This document shows positions 1 to 7,472 of a DNA stretch of 26,213 nt, in pieces; the stretch's first letter is position 1, and every line of letters starts with the position of its first letter. The stretch spans positions 1 to 26,213 of the forward strand of contig JAEZFA010000127.1 in NCBI GenBank assembly GCA_023417665.1, given 5' to 3'. Origin of the DNA: Pseudomonadota bacterium (GTDB lineage Bacteria; Pseudomonadota; Alphaproteobacteria; Rhizobiales; Xanthobacteraceae). A program made the translations under genes and the position numbers. The notes under the pieces were generated by a model that worked only from the letters and a program-made list of their open reading frames with translations, searched no databases and was not told the DNA's origin.

Positions 1-31
1 CGCCCTCGCCGTGGCCCAGTCCGCCATCTGA
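1..31 (+). CDS. Possible 3' tail of an upstream gene (partial)
   Basis: Reading from base 2, nine sense codons (ALAVAQSAI) are followed by a TGA at 29-31, just before the regulatory region of the polymerase gene. This would fit the alanine-rich end of a plus-strand gene entering the window from the left. The stretch is far too short to identify, and it could equally be non-coding. Confidence 0.25.
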   Translation, partial: ALAVAQSAI

Positions 32-44
32 CGGGCTTTTATTC

Positions 45-59
45 GTTCTTATTTTGTTC
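45..59 (+). promoter_or_regulatory. LexA-binding SOS box (GTTC-N7-GTTC)
   Basis: The bases GTTC at 45-48 and GTTC at 56-59 are separated by exactly seven bases (TTATTTT). This is a perfect match to the direct-repeat LexA box known for alphaproteobacteria. It lies 43 bases upstream of the ATG of a Y-family DNA polymerase, the kind of gene the SOS response controls. Repression by LexA and induction on DNA damage is inferred from the site and its position. Confidence 0.85.
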
Positions 60-102
60 TAGGTTGCCCTCCCGGCGAACCGGGCCGGCAGCACAGGGCA
101 AA

Positions 103-1350
103 ATGGGCCGCTTCAGCTACCTCACCATCGACGTCAACTCCTATTTCGCGAGCGTCGAGCAGCAGATGAACCCGGCGCTGCGCGGCAAGCCGGTCGCGGT
201 CGTCCCGGTGATGAGTGACACCACCAGCGCCATTGCCGCGAGCTACGAGGCCAAGGCGTTCGGCGTGAAGACCGGCACCCGCATCTGGGAAGCCAGGCGC
301 ATGTGCCCGGGGCTGATCCTCGTGCCCGCGCGCCACGAGCTTTACGTCGATGTCCACGAGCGGCTGAAGGAAGAAGTGCAGAACCATGTGCCGCTGCTTT
401 ACACCGGCTCGATCGACGAATTCACCTGCAAGCTGATCGGCGACGAGTGCGAAGCCGATAACGCGCGCAAGCTTGCGCGCAACATGAAAGCCGGCATCCG
501 CAGGAATGTCGGCGAATGCCTGAACTCTTCCATCGGCATTGCGCCGACGCGGCTGCTTTCCAAGATCGCCTCCGACATGCAGAAGCCGAACGGCCTCACG
601 CTGATCGAGCAGAAGGATCTTCCGCACATTCTTCATCCGCTGGCGCTGACCGACCTGCCCGGCATCGCCTCGAACATGGAAGCGCGGCTGCATCGCGCCG
701 GCATCCGCGATGTCGAGAGCCTGCTTGCGCTCGAGCCCAAGGCCGCGCGGCTGGTCTGGGGCTCGGTCGGCGGCGAGCGCTACTGGTACGAGTTGCACGG
801 GGTGGATGTGCCGCGAAGCGAAGATGGCCGCCGCTCGGTCGGTCACTCGCGCGTGCTGTCGCCGCGGCTGCGCGCAAAGGACGATGCCCGTTTCGTCGCG
901 CGTTCGCTGCTGATGAAATGCGCGACCCGCATCCGCCGCTATCAGCAGGTTGCCGGCGGCTTCGGTCTTGCCGTGCATCCCGAATACGGCAGCCGCGAAC
1001 CGATCGTGCATGAGAGCCGGATTTCCCCGACGCAGGATTCCTTCACCCTGCTCGCTTATCTCGACCAGTTCTGGCGCGAACTGCCGAAAAAGAGCGGCCC
1101 GTTCCGCAAGGTATCGGTCTGGCTCTACCGGCTTTCCGACGAAGGCACGCGGGCGCGCGATCTTTTCGTTGAGACGCGCCCGGACGGCTTCACGAAAAAG
1201 GAAATGCTGTGGCGCTCGGTCGATGCGCTGGTCGCGCGCTACGGCCGCGAGACGGTGACGCTTGCCTCGCAGAAGAACCTGGGCCTGCAATATCTCGGCG
1301 CGAAAATCGCCTTCACGCGCGTACCCGACGCGCAGGAATTCCGCGAATAG
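103..1350 (+). CDS. Y-family translesion DNA polymerase (DinB/UmuC superfamily)
   Basis: Error-prone polymerase predicted to copy past DNA lesions in the cytoplasm. The 415-residue product has the palm motif IDVNSYFASVE (catalytic Asp10, steric-gate Phe15), the SYEAKAFGV finger motif near residue 48, and SIDE at 103-106 with Asp105 and Glu106 completing the metal site. The helix-hairpin-helix region (DLPGI) and a little-finger domain follow. In the first motif the usual DxD is DVN, so the non-catalytic second Asp is Asn, which suggests a subfamily distinct from classical DinB. No clear clamp-binding motif is visible at the C-terminus (ends in EFRE). I chose the ATG at 103 because the protein then begins like the family; a TTG at 64 would add 13 unrelated residues and start only four bases after the SOS box. 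The gene stands alone on this strand. Confidence 0.9.
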   Translation: MGRFSYLTIDVNSYFASVEQQMNPALRGKPVAVVPVMSDTTSAIAASYEAKAFGVKTGTRIWEARRMCPGLILVPARHELYVDVHERLKEEVQNHVPLLYTGSIDEFTCKLIGDECEADNARKLARNMKAGIRRNVGECLNSSIGIAPTRLLSKIASDMQKPNGLTLIEQKDLPHILHPLALTDLPGIASNMEARLHRAGIRDVESLLALEPKAARLVWGSVGGERYWYELHGVDVPRSEDGRRSVGHSRVLSPRLRAKDDARFVARSLLMKCATRIRRYQQVAGGFGLAVHPEYGSREPIVHESRISPTQDSFTLLAYLDQFWRELPKKSGPFRKVSVWLYRLSDEGTRARDLFVETRPDGFTKKEMLWRSVDALVARYGRETVTLASQKNLGLQYLGAKIAFTRVPDAQEFRE

Positions 1351-1369
1351 CCGCGCCCTATCGGCGCGG
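1351..1369. other. Hairpin directly after the polymerase stop codon
   Basis: CCGCGCC (1351-1357) and GGCGCGG (1363-1369) form a perfect seven-pair stem with a five-base loop. It starts on the base after the polymerase stop and runs into the 3' end of the opposing DUF3551 gene. There is no T-tract on either side, so classical terminator function is doubtful; it may stabilise a 3' end. Confidence 0.35.
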
Positions 1370-1585
1370 CTTCGCGTAGCGTGGATTGCGATAGCAGCTG
1401 CCGAAATTCGTCCGCGACGCCATGCATTGCTGATAGGTGTAAGCCTCGCAGCGCATCACCGTATCGAAGGGTCCGGGCCCGATCCGCTCGTCGCGGCACC
1501 ACAAATCCGAAGGCGCGCGCTGCGCCAGTGCCGGCGCCGAAACGGCGCAAATCATCAGCACCATTACCGACAGCAGAATTTTCAT
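1358..1585 (-). CDS. Small exported DUF3551-family protein
   Basis: A 75-residue protein with an N-terminal signal peptide (MKILLSVMVLMICAVSAPALAQ, likely cut after ALA) and a short Cys-rich mature part. The pattern W-C...R-C-x-A-Y-T-Y-x-Q-C-M-A...G-S-C-Y-R-N-P is the DUF3551 signature, a family abundant in Bradyrhizobium relatives; its function is unknown. Four cysteines in the mature protein could form two disulfides in the periplasm. The ATG at 1583-1585 has GGAG about ten bases upstream; a longer reading to 1771 would hide the signal peptide. The gene ends eight bases from the polymerase stop on the other strand. Confidence 0.8.
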   Translation of the reverse strand: MKILLSVMVLMICAVSAPALAQRAPSDLWCRDERIGPGPFDTVMRCEAYTYQQCMASRTNFGSCYRNPRYAKPRR

Positions 1586-1782
1586 CGGCGGACTCCGATC
1601 AGTTTGCGAGCATGACGCCCGAAATTTGAACAACAGCTGAACGCAATCGGCTTTCGAAAGTTTAATGCTCTCGTATGCGCAAAGCGGGAACCAGCGGCGC
1701 GTGTCTTGCATTGTAGTTGCACGACATTGCGAAACCTTGACCCCGGCGCGGCGCTCGCCCGCGCTCCGCACCGGAGCATCAA

Positions 1783-3249
1783 ATGGCCTTTGCGCGGCTA
1801 CCGTTTTTTCCCCGTATTTCTCCCGCGCTGATTGCCGCGTTTCTCACGTCGATGTTGCTGCTGCTCGTGCCGGCGATCTGGAATCGCTTTCCGTTTCTGT
1901 TCTTCGACTCCGGCGCCTATTTCGAACGCGTGTTCGAGGGCTTCCCGATTGCCGGCCGCTCGATGACTTATGGCGCGTGGCTCGCTTATCTGCGCTTTCC
2001 GAATTTCTGGCCGGTCGTGATCGCGCAATCGGCGCTGAGCGTCTGGGTGATTTACCTGATGCTGCGGACCCATGGCCTGCGCGGGCGGCCGGTCGCGCTG
2101 CCGCTCACGCTGCTTGCTGTCGTTGCCTTTCTCGCCGCCGCGACCGCGCTGCCCTGGTTCGCCGGACAGTTGATGCCCGATCTTTTTGCCGGGCTCGCGG
2201 TGCTGTCGCTTTATCTGCTCCTGACCAAGCGCGACGCGCTCGGCCGCTTCGAGCCTTATGCGCTTGCTGCGCTCATCGTGTTTGCGTCGGCCGCGCATAA
2301 CGCGACCTTTGCCGTGATGATCGCGCTCGTGCTTGCCGCGGGATTCTTCTTCCTGCTCAACCGCAAGCTTATCCATGCCGCCGGCCTGAAGTTCGCAGCC
2401 ACGGCGCTGCTGCTGACCGTGATCGCGGTGCCCTCGATCAATTTCGCCTATTCAGGCACGTTTGGCTGGACGCCCGGCGGCGCCAGCTTCATCTTCAGCC
2501 GGCTCGTGCAGGACGGCATCGCCCAGCGCTATCTCGCCGACAAATGCCCGGATCCCACGATCAAGCTCTGCAAGTTCGAAAAGCAGATGCCGAACAAGGC
2601 GGACGACTTTCTCTGGCATCAGGGCCAGAAAGGTCCCTTCGTTTCCATCGGCGGCTGGGTCGACGGTGCCGACGAGATGCGCCGCATCACGCTGGAGAGC
2701 CTGACGATGTATCCCTGGATGCACGTCAGGACCGCGCTTTATTCGACCGGCCTTCAGCTCGTGCGCGTCAAATCCGGCGACGGCCTCGTGCGCGAAGTCT
2801 GGAGCGCTTATGACGCGATCGGGCGGCACTACCCCGAATCCAGCATCGCGGTGAACACCTCGCGGCAGCGCTTCAACCTGATCCAGCGCACCATCGACTT
2901 CCTCAACCGCTTCCATGTGCCGCTGACGCTCGGCAGCATGGCGCTGCTGCCGTTCCTGCTGCTGCTCGCCTGGCGGCGCGGCAATCTCACCGACATGGAC
3001 AAGCTCGCGGCGACACTGGTTCTCGCGCTGCTTGCGAATGCCTTCGTCACCGGCGTGCTGTCGAACCCGCATCATCGCTATGGTGCGCGCGTCGCGTGGG
3101 CCGCGCCCTTCTTCTGGTCGCTCCTCGTCGTGCAACTGCTCCTGGTGCGCCGCGCATGGCAGGACAAGGCGATCGGCTGGCTCGCCGGCAACGGCGTGTT
3201 GCCGAAGCCCGCGGCCATCGAAGTGCGCAGCGACGAAGAGAAACGCTAG
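1783..3249 (+). CDS. Polytopic inner-membrane protein, possibly GT-C-like
   Basis: A 488-residue membrane protein with about ten predicted hydrophobic helices: one at about 12-31, a cluster at 75-225, and a C-terminal group at 375-460. Between them lies a long soluble loop (about 228-370) with two close cysteines (Cys255, Cys263). I do not recognise a named family. The first loop after helix 1 carries an acidic motif (FFDSGAYFE, Asp42), and the C-terminal part carries NPHHRYG at 428-434. An Asp in the first external loop is typical of GT-C glycosyltransferases that use lipid-linked sugars, so this is a possible but unproven role. GGAG with six-base spacing precedes the ATG. It is divergent from the DUF3551 gene and its stop codon overlaps the next, opposing gene by four bases. 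Confidence 0.8.
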   Translation: MAFARLPFFPRISPALIAAFLTSMLLLLVPAIWNRFPFLFFDSGAYFERVFEGFPIAGRSMTYGAWLAYLRFPNFWPVVIAQSALSVWVIYLMLRTHGLRGRPVALPLTLLAVVAFLAAATALPWFAGQLMPDLFAGLAVLSLYLLLTKRDALGRFEPYALAALIVFASAAHNATFAVMIALVLAAGFFFLLNRKLIHAAGLKFAATALLLTVIAVPSINFAYSGTFGWTPGGASFIFSRLVQDGIAQRYLADKCPDPTIKLCKFEKQMPNKADDFLWHQGQKGPFVSIGGWVDGADEMRRITLESLTMYPWMHVRTALYSTGLQLVRVKSGDGLVREVWSAYDAIGRHYPESSIAVNTSRQRFNLIQRTIDFLNRFHVPLTLGSMALLPFLLLLAWRRGNLTDMDKLAATLVLALLANAFVTGVLSNPHHRYGARVAWAAPFFWSLLVVQLLLVRRAWQDKAIGWLAGNGVLPKPAAIEVRSDEEKR

Positions 3250-3944
3250 CTCGCCGCGATCTGATCCAGAATATCCGCGAGCGCTTCCGGCGCGGTGACA
3301 TGCGGCGAGTGGCTCGCGTCCATCTCGAAATATTGCCAGCCTTCGCGTTGCGCCCGCTCGGCAAAGGGCCGGAACGGATCGCCGGGATTGTGCCGCTGCG
3401 CGTAGATATAGGACCGCGGCAGCTTCGTCTCGCCGTTCGCGAGCAACAGCGGCTCCTGAAAACAGGCGAGCGGCTGGAACGTGCGCCGCGGCGTGATCCA
3501 GGCGACGTCTTCGGCGGATGTATCCGGCGGCACGGGGCTCGGCGGCAATTTCCACTCGTCGACCACGCCGGTCAGCCTGCGCGCGCGTTCCTCCGGCGTG
3601 ACAAGATCGAACACGCTTTCGCCATGCCGCGGCACGAAGGCGTCGAGATAGACGAGTTTCACGATGCGCTCGGCGGCCAGATCGGCAACCCCCGTCGCGA
3701 CCATGCCGCCATAGGAATGACCGACAAGGATCGCGTCGCGCACGTCCTCGAACTGCATGACCATGAGCATGTCCTGCACATGGCTCTCGAGCCCGATCGC
3801 GGAGGATGCGAGATGCGAGCGCTCGCCGAGGCCGGTATAGGTCGGCGTGAGCAGCGCATGGCCTTTCGCGCGCATCAAGGGATGCATCTTCTTCCAGACC
3901 CAGCCCGCGGACCAGGCGCCATGCGCGACGATGAAGTTGGCCAT
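3246..3944 (-). CDS. Alpha/beta hydrolase, small esterase type
   Basis: A 232-residue cytoplasmic hydrolase of the compact esterase group that includes pyrethroid hydrolase and plant methylesterase-like enzymes. The oxyanion-side motif HGAWSAGWVW is at 8-17, the nucleophile elbow GHSYGG at 75-80 (Ser77), and the catalytic His is probably His212 in ASHSPH. The natural substrate cannot be read from the sequence. It starts only ten bases after the stop of the ferredoxin-NADP reductase gene on the same strand, so the two are probably cotranscribed. Its stop overlaps the stop of the opposing membrane-protein gene (3246-3249). Confidence 0.85.
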   Translation of the reverse strand: MANFIVAHGAWSAGWVWKKMHPLMRAKGHALLTPTYTGLGERSHLASSAIGLESHVQDMLMVMQFEDVRDAILVGHSYGGMVATGVADLAAERIVKLVYLDAFVPRHGESVFDLVTPEERARRLTGVVDEWKLPPSPVPPDTSAEDVAWITPRRTFQPLACFQEPLLLANGETKLPRSYIYAQRHNPGDPFRPFAERAQREGWQYFEMDASHSPHVTAPEALADILDQIAAS

Positions 3945-3954
3945 GCCCGTCCCC

Positions 3955-4977
3955 TTAAACGCCGAGCTTCTTTTGCAGGCTCGAGCTTGTCGTCGTGTAC
4001 TGAAACACCAGACGCTTTTCAGGATAAATGATCTTGTGCGCTGCCTGCGACATCAGCGCGGCTTCGTGGAAGCCCGAAAGGATCAGCTTCAGCTTGCCGG
4101 GATAATAATTGATGTCGCCGATCGCGAAGATGCCGGGCTCGCTGGTTTCGAATTTCTCGGTATCGACCACGATGCGATCGGCGTCGAGTTTCAGACCCCA
4201 GGTGCCCACCGGCCCGAGCCGGATCGTCAGCCCGAAGAACGGCAGGAGCACGTCGGCGTCGATGTCGAAGGTGGAATTGTCCTCGCGCCGCGCGATCACT
4301 TTGCGAAGCTGGCCGTTCTCGCCTTCCAGCGCGTGCAACTGCCCGAGCTCGAAGTCGATCTTCTTCTCGGCGACCAGCTGCTTCATCTTGTTGACGCTGT
4401 CGGGAGCCGCGCGGAACGCATCGCGCCGGTGCAACAGCGTGAGCTTCTTTGCCAGCGGCGCGAGGTTGAGCGTCCAGTCGAGCGCGGAGTCGCCGCCGCC
4501 CGCGACCACGATGTTCTTGCCGCGGAACGCTTCCATCGAGCGCACCAGATAGAACACCGACTTGTTCTCGTATTGCTCGATGCCCGCAAGCGGCGGCTTC
4601 TTGGATTCGAACGAACCGCCGCCGGCCGCGATCACCACCACCTTGGCCTCGATCACGCCGCCGATATCGGTCTTCAGCCGGAAGCCGCCCTCGATGCGCT
4701 CGAGCGATTCCACGCGCACGCCGTACTCGAAGGTCGGACCGAACGGCCTGATCTGCTCGAGCAGGTTGTCGACGAGGCCCTTGCCCGTCACCATCGGCAG
4801 GCCGGGAATGTCGTAGATCGGCTTTTCCGGATAAAGCTCGGAGCACTGCCCGCCCGGCTTGTCGAGAATATCGACCACATGCGCCTTGATATCGACGAGG
4901 CCGAGTTCGAACACCGCAAACAGCCCGACCGGGCCCGCGCCAATGATGACGGCATCCGTTTTGACGATTTCGCTCAT
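3955..4977 (-). CDS. Ferredoxin-NADP+ reductase, TrxB-like type
   Basis: FAD enzyme that exchanges electrons between NADPH and ferredoxin in the cytoplasm. The 340-residue product has the FAD motif GAGPVG (13-18), GGQC at 42-45, the NADP motif AGGGDSA (159-165) and HRRDAFRA (183-190), and a second FAD motif (GIFAIGDI) near the end. The CxxC redox pair of thioredoxin reductase is absent: the site reads GGDSALDW. With the C-terminal extension ending in KKLGV, this matches the homodimeric bacterial FNR group known from Rhodopseudomonas and Bacillus. The ATG at 4977 gives the normal N-terminus; an upstream reading to 5076 adds 33 unlike residues. A possible partner, an adrenodoxin-type ferredoxin, lies elsewhere in the window (9922-10242). 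Confidence 0.92.
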   Translation of the reverse strand: MSEIVKTDAVIIGAGPVGLFAVFELGLVDIKAHVVDILDKPGGQCSELYPEKPIYDIPGLPMVTGKGLVDNLLEQIRPFGPTFEYGVRVESLERIEGGFRLKTDIGGVIEAKVVVIAAGGGSFESKKPPLAGIEQYENKSVFYLVRSMEAFRGKNIVVAGGGDSALDWTLNLAPLAKKLTLLHRRDAFRAAPDSVNKMKQLVAEKKIDFELGQLHALEGENGQLRKVIARREDNSTFDIDADVLLPFFGLTIRLGPVGTWGLKLDADRIVVDTEKFETSEPGIFAIGDINYYPGKLKLILSGFHEAALMSQAAHKIIYPEKRLVFQYTTTSSSLQKKLGV

Positions 4978-5113
4978 AATTTTCCGGAGGTTTCTTTCGT
5001 GAGAGGAGCCTGTTGGTGGCGGATATAGGACCAGCACTCCCGACTTCGCAAACCTCCAGACGCGCGCGGCGCACAACGCCGTTTCAAATTCGAATAATTC
5101 GCGACTAGGCCAG

Positions 5114-5138
5114 TTTAGAGTAGCTATAATTCTATAAT
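5114..5138 (+). promoter_or_regulatory. AT-rich candidate promoter/operator before the heme receptor
   Basis: The 291-base gap between the divergent reductase and receptor genes holds an AT-rich island, unlike the GC-rich surroundings. It contains two overlapping-phase TATAAT boxes (5125-5130 and 5133-5138) and the arms TTTAGA (5114-5119) and TCTATA (5131-5136), which are imperfectly inverted. The arms recall half-sites of the rhizobial Irr (ICE) iron box but are spaced too widely to call it one. A TTGACT at 5151-5156 could be a -35 element. Iron or heme control is an inference from the gene. Confidence 0.3.
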
Positions 5139-5268
5139 GAAATCAATCACTTGACTCCAATCGCACGCCGCGCGATCAAATTTGCGCGGGTAAATCCGCC
5201 CGTCAATTCATCCGAATACTGCCAGCACACGCCAGCGAACTCGGACTTTTCGTTCAGGGGGCTGGACA

Positions 5269-7350
5269 ATGAACTATTCCGTGCGCGCCGCGCGCAAGCG
5301 CTCGCTCTTGCCTGTCATCGCCGTTCTTTTGCTGCCGGCAAGCGCCTATGCACAGACCGTGCTGCCGCCGATCGACGTGATCGGCTCACCGACCAATCAG
5401 GAAGCGATCTTCACCACGCCTGCCGCCGTCTCCTCGGTAAGCGCGCAGGAAATCAACGTGCTCTCGCGGCTTGATTCCGTGCTGCGCTCGCAGCCCGGCA
5501 CCTTCACGCGCGAAAGCTTTTCCAACCCCGGTTTCGCGATCAACATCCGCGGATTCGAAGGCTCGGGCCGCGTGAACGTCATGATCGACGGCGTCACGCA
5601 GAATTTCCGCTTCACAGGCCACGAGGCGCAAGGTTTTACCTTCGTCGACTCGCAGCTTCTGGCCGGCATCGATATCGAGCGCGGCGCAGTCGCCGGAACG
5701 AACGGCAGCGGTGCCCTCGCCGGCACCGCGAATTTCCGCACGCTCGACGTCGATGACGTGTTGCAGCCCGGCCGCAACTACGGCGGGCTCGCCATGCTCA
5801 CCTGGGGGTCGAACGGCGTCGGCTGGCGCGAGATGCTTGCAGGCGCCGCGCGCCTCAGCCCCAACTTCGCGGTGGTCGGCGCCTTCGCCTATCGCAACGA
5901 GGACAATTACAAGAACGGCGACGGTCAGGTCGTTCCCTTTGCCGGTCCGCAGAACCTCGCTTCCGGTCTCGTGAAGGTAAACACCAATCCGACCGAGAAC
6001 TCGTCGCTGCGCTTCGGCTATCGCCATTACGATAACACCTTCACGGCAAGCTCCTTCGTCCAGAACGTGCTCAACCGGACGGCGACGATCAATTACGCGA
6101 TCAAGCCCGACAGCCCGCTGCTCGACCTGAAGGTGAACCTCGGTTTCAACAACACGCAGATGCAGCACATCCGCCGCATCAACACCTTCGTTTCGCTTGC
6201 CACCGAGCGCCGCAACATCACCGACAACGGCATCACCTTCAATGCCAGCAACACCTCGCGCTTCAACATCGGCGCGGTGCATGTGATTTCGGAGAACGGC
6301 GTCGAATTCGTCGGTGACCGCTACGACATCACCGAAGGCGGCGTGAACCCGGAAGGAAAGAACTTCACCACCGGCCCGTTCAGCAAGACCACGTTCCGTC
6401 ACGGCATCTTCGACCTGATCGTCGGCCTGCGCTACGACATCTACGGCATCAAGGGCCAGGGCGAGACCTTCTATGCCGCGCCGTTCCTGCCGGCCGGCCC
6501 CTATACCGTCGACCAGAGCGACGGCCGCTTCAACCCGAACATCACGCTCGCCGCGCAGGTGCTGCCTTCACTCCAGCTCTACGGCAAATACGCGGAGTCC
6601 TTCCGCGCGCCGACGATCAACGAGATGCTGCTCGGCGGCCTGCATCCCGGCAACACCAATGGCGGCTTCCTGCCCAACCCGTTCCTGCGGCCGGAAACCA
6701 AGCGCGGCTTCGAAGTGGGTTTCAACTACGTGCGCAACGGGCTGTTCTTCGACGGCGACGCGGCGCGGCTGAAGATGTCGGCCTTCATGGACAAGGTCGA
6801 CGACTACATCGTCGCCTGCGCGTTCCCGACCGGCCTGCCGTTCCCGCAGCCGTCCTCGCTGAACTATTTCTGCAACGCCGCCGGCACCTCGAACGTGAAC
6901 GGCGTCGAATTGCAGGGCAGCTACGACACCGGCCGCTGGTTCACGACCTTCAACTACACGTATCTGAACACCACGCTGCCTTCGCAGACCCCGGGCTTCG
7001 GCGCGAGCCAGTATCTGCCCGATCACACCGGCAGCGTCAGCCTCGGTGCACGCTTCTTCGAGCAGCGCCTGACGGTGGGCGGACGCCTGCGCTACTACTC
7101 GAGCGCCGCCGATCCGACCTACGATCCGACGTTCCAGACCCAGCGGCCGGGCTACAACCTCCTGGACGCCTTCGCGAGCTACAAGCTCACGCCGACCTGG
7201 CTGCTGTCGATGACCGTCGAGAACCTGCTCGACGAATCCTTCACGCCGGTGCTCGCGACCGCGCCGACCACGACCACGCCGTTCACGCCCTTCACCGGCG
7301 ATACCGGCCGCGGCCGCACGATCCTGCTCACCAGCAGAACGCAGTTCTGA
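5269..7350 (+). CDS. TonB-dependent heme/hemoglobin receptor
   Basis: Outer-membrane beta-barrel predicted to import heme or take it from hemoproteins using TonB energy. The 693-residue protein has a signal peptide (cut after AYA, residue 28), a TonB-box-like PPIDVIG at about 33-39, a plug domain (about 45-170 with NIRGFEG and MIDGV), and a 22-strand-type barrel ending in the aromatic TSRTQF. The heme-receptor signature is present: FRAP at 445-448, NPFL at 470-473, and His459 between them, in the place of the conserved heme-ligand histidine of HemR/HmuR. Two cysteines lie in one extracellular-type loop (VACAF...NYFCNAAG). No tonB, heme ABC transporter or heme-degrading gene is in the window. 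The gene is monocistronic, closed by a strong terminator. Confidence 0.9.
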   Translation: MNYSVRAARKRSLLPVIAVLLLPASAYAQTVLPPIDVIGSPTNQEAIFTTPAAVSSVSAQEINVLSRLDSVLRSQPGTFTRESFSNPGFAINIRGFEGSGRVNVMIDGVTQNFRFTGHEAQGFTFVDSQLLAGIDIERGAVAGTNGSGALAGTANFRTLDVDDVLQPGRNYGGLAMLTWGSNGVGWREMLAGAARLSPNFAVVGAFAYRNEDNYKNGDGQVVPFAGPQNLASGLVKVNTNPTENSSLRFGYRHYDNTFTASSFVQNVLNRTATINYAIKPDSPLLDLKVNLGFNNTQMQHIRRINTFVSLATERRNITDNGITFNASNTSRFNIGAVHVISENGVEFVGDRYDITEGGVNPEGKNFTTGPFSKTTFRHGIFDLIVGLRYDIYGIKGQGETFYAAPFLPAGPYTVDQSDGRFNPNITLAAQVLPSLQLYGKYAESFRAPTINEMLLGGLHPGNTNGGFLPNPFLRPETKRGFEVGFNYVRNGLFFDGDAARLKMSAFMDKVDDYIVACAFPTGLPFPQPSSLNYFCNAAGTSNVNGVELQGSYDTGRWFTTFNYTYLNTTLPSQTPGFGASQYLPDHTGSVSLGARFFEQRLTVGGRLRYYSSAADPTYDPTFQTQRPGYNLLDAFASYKLTPTWLLSMTVENLLDESFTPVLATAPTTTTPFTPFTGDTGRGRTILLTSRTQF

Positions 7351-7367
7351 CGGCGGCAAAGCCGCCG
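7351..7367 (+). other. Hairpin right after the receptor stop codon
   Basis: CGGCGGC (7351-7357), loop AAA, and GCCGCCG (7361-7367) form a perfect seven-pair stem beginning on the base after the TGA. It has no T-tract and sits 18 bases before the true terminator, so it may protect the transcript end. Confidence 0.5.
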
Positions 7368-7384
7368 GCAGCGAAGCCCAACTG

Positions 7385-7416
7385 GGGCCCGGCGCAAGCC
7401 GGGCCCTCTTTCTTTT
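7385..7416 (+). terminator. Rho-independent terminator of the heme receptor gene
   Basis: GGGCCCGGC (7385-7393), a GCAA tetraloop, and GCCGGGCCC (7398-7406) form a perfect nine-pair GC stem followed by TCTTTCTTTT. This is a textbook intrinsic terminator that separates the receptor from the AraC-type regulator downstream. Confidence 0.92.
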
Positions 7417-7472
7417 CAGGAACCCGGCAAAAACCGCAAACGCGATCAAACGCCCTTGGCTAAGGTCGCGTC

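Noticed and set aside
49..1290. Long minus-strand reading frame across the polymerase gene
   Set aside because: The product is Arg/Ala-rich without motifs; the plus strand encodes a complete Y-family polymerase.
1351..1369. Intrinsic terminator after the polymerase
   Set aside because: The stem is good but no T-tract follows on either strand, so it is listed only as a hairpin.
2452..3555. Minus-strand reading frame overlapping two real genes
   Set aside because: It crosses the ends of the membrane-protein and hydrolase genes and has no recognisable domain.
3955..4977. Thioredoxin reductase
   Set aside because: The CxxC redox pair is missing in the NADP domain, which points to ferredoxin-NADP reductase instead.
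5114..5136. Irr/ICE iron box before the heme receptor
   Set aside because: The arms are imperfect and separated by eleven bases, too far for the known box; reported only as a weak candidate region.
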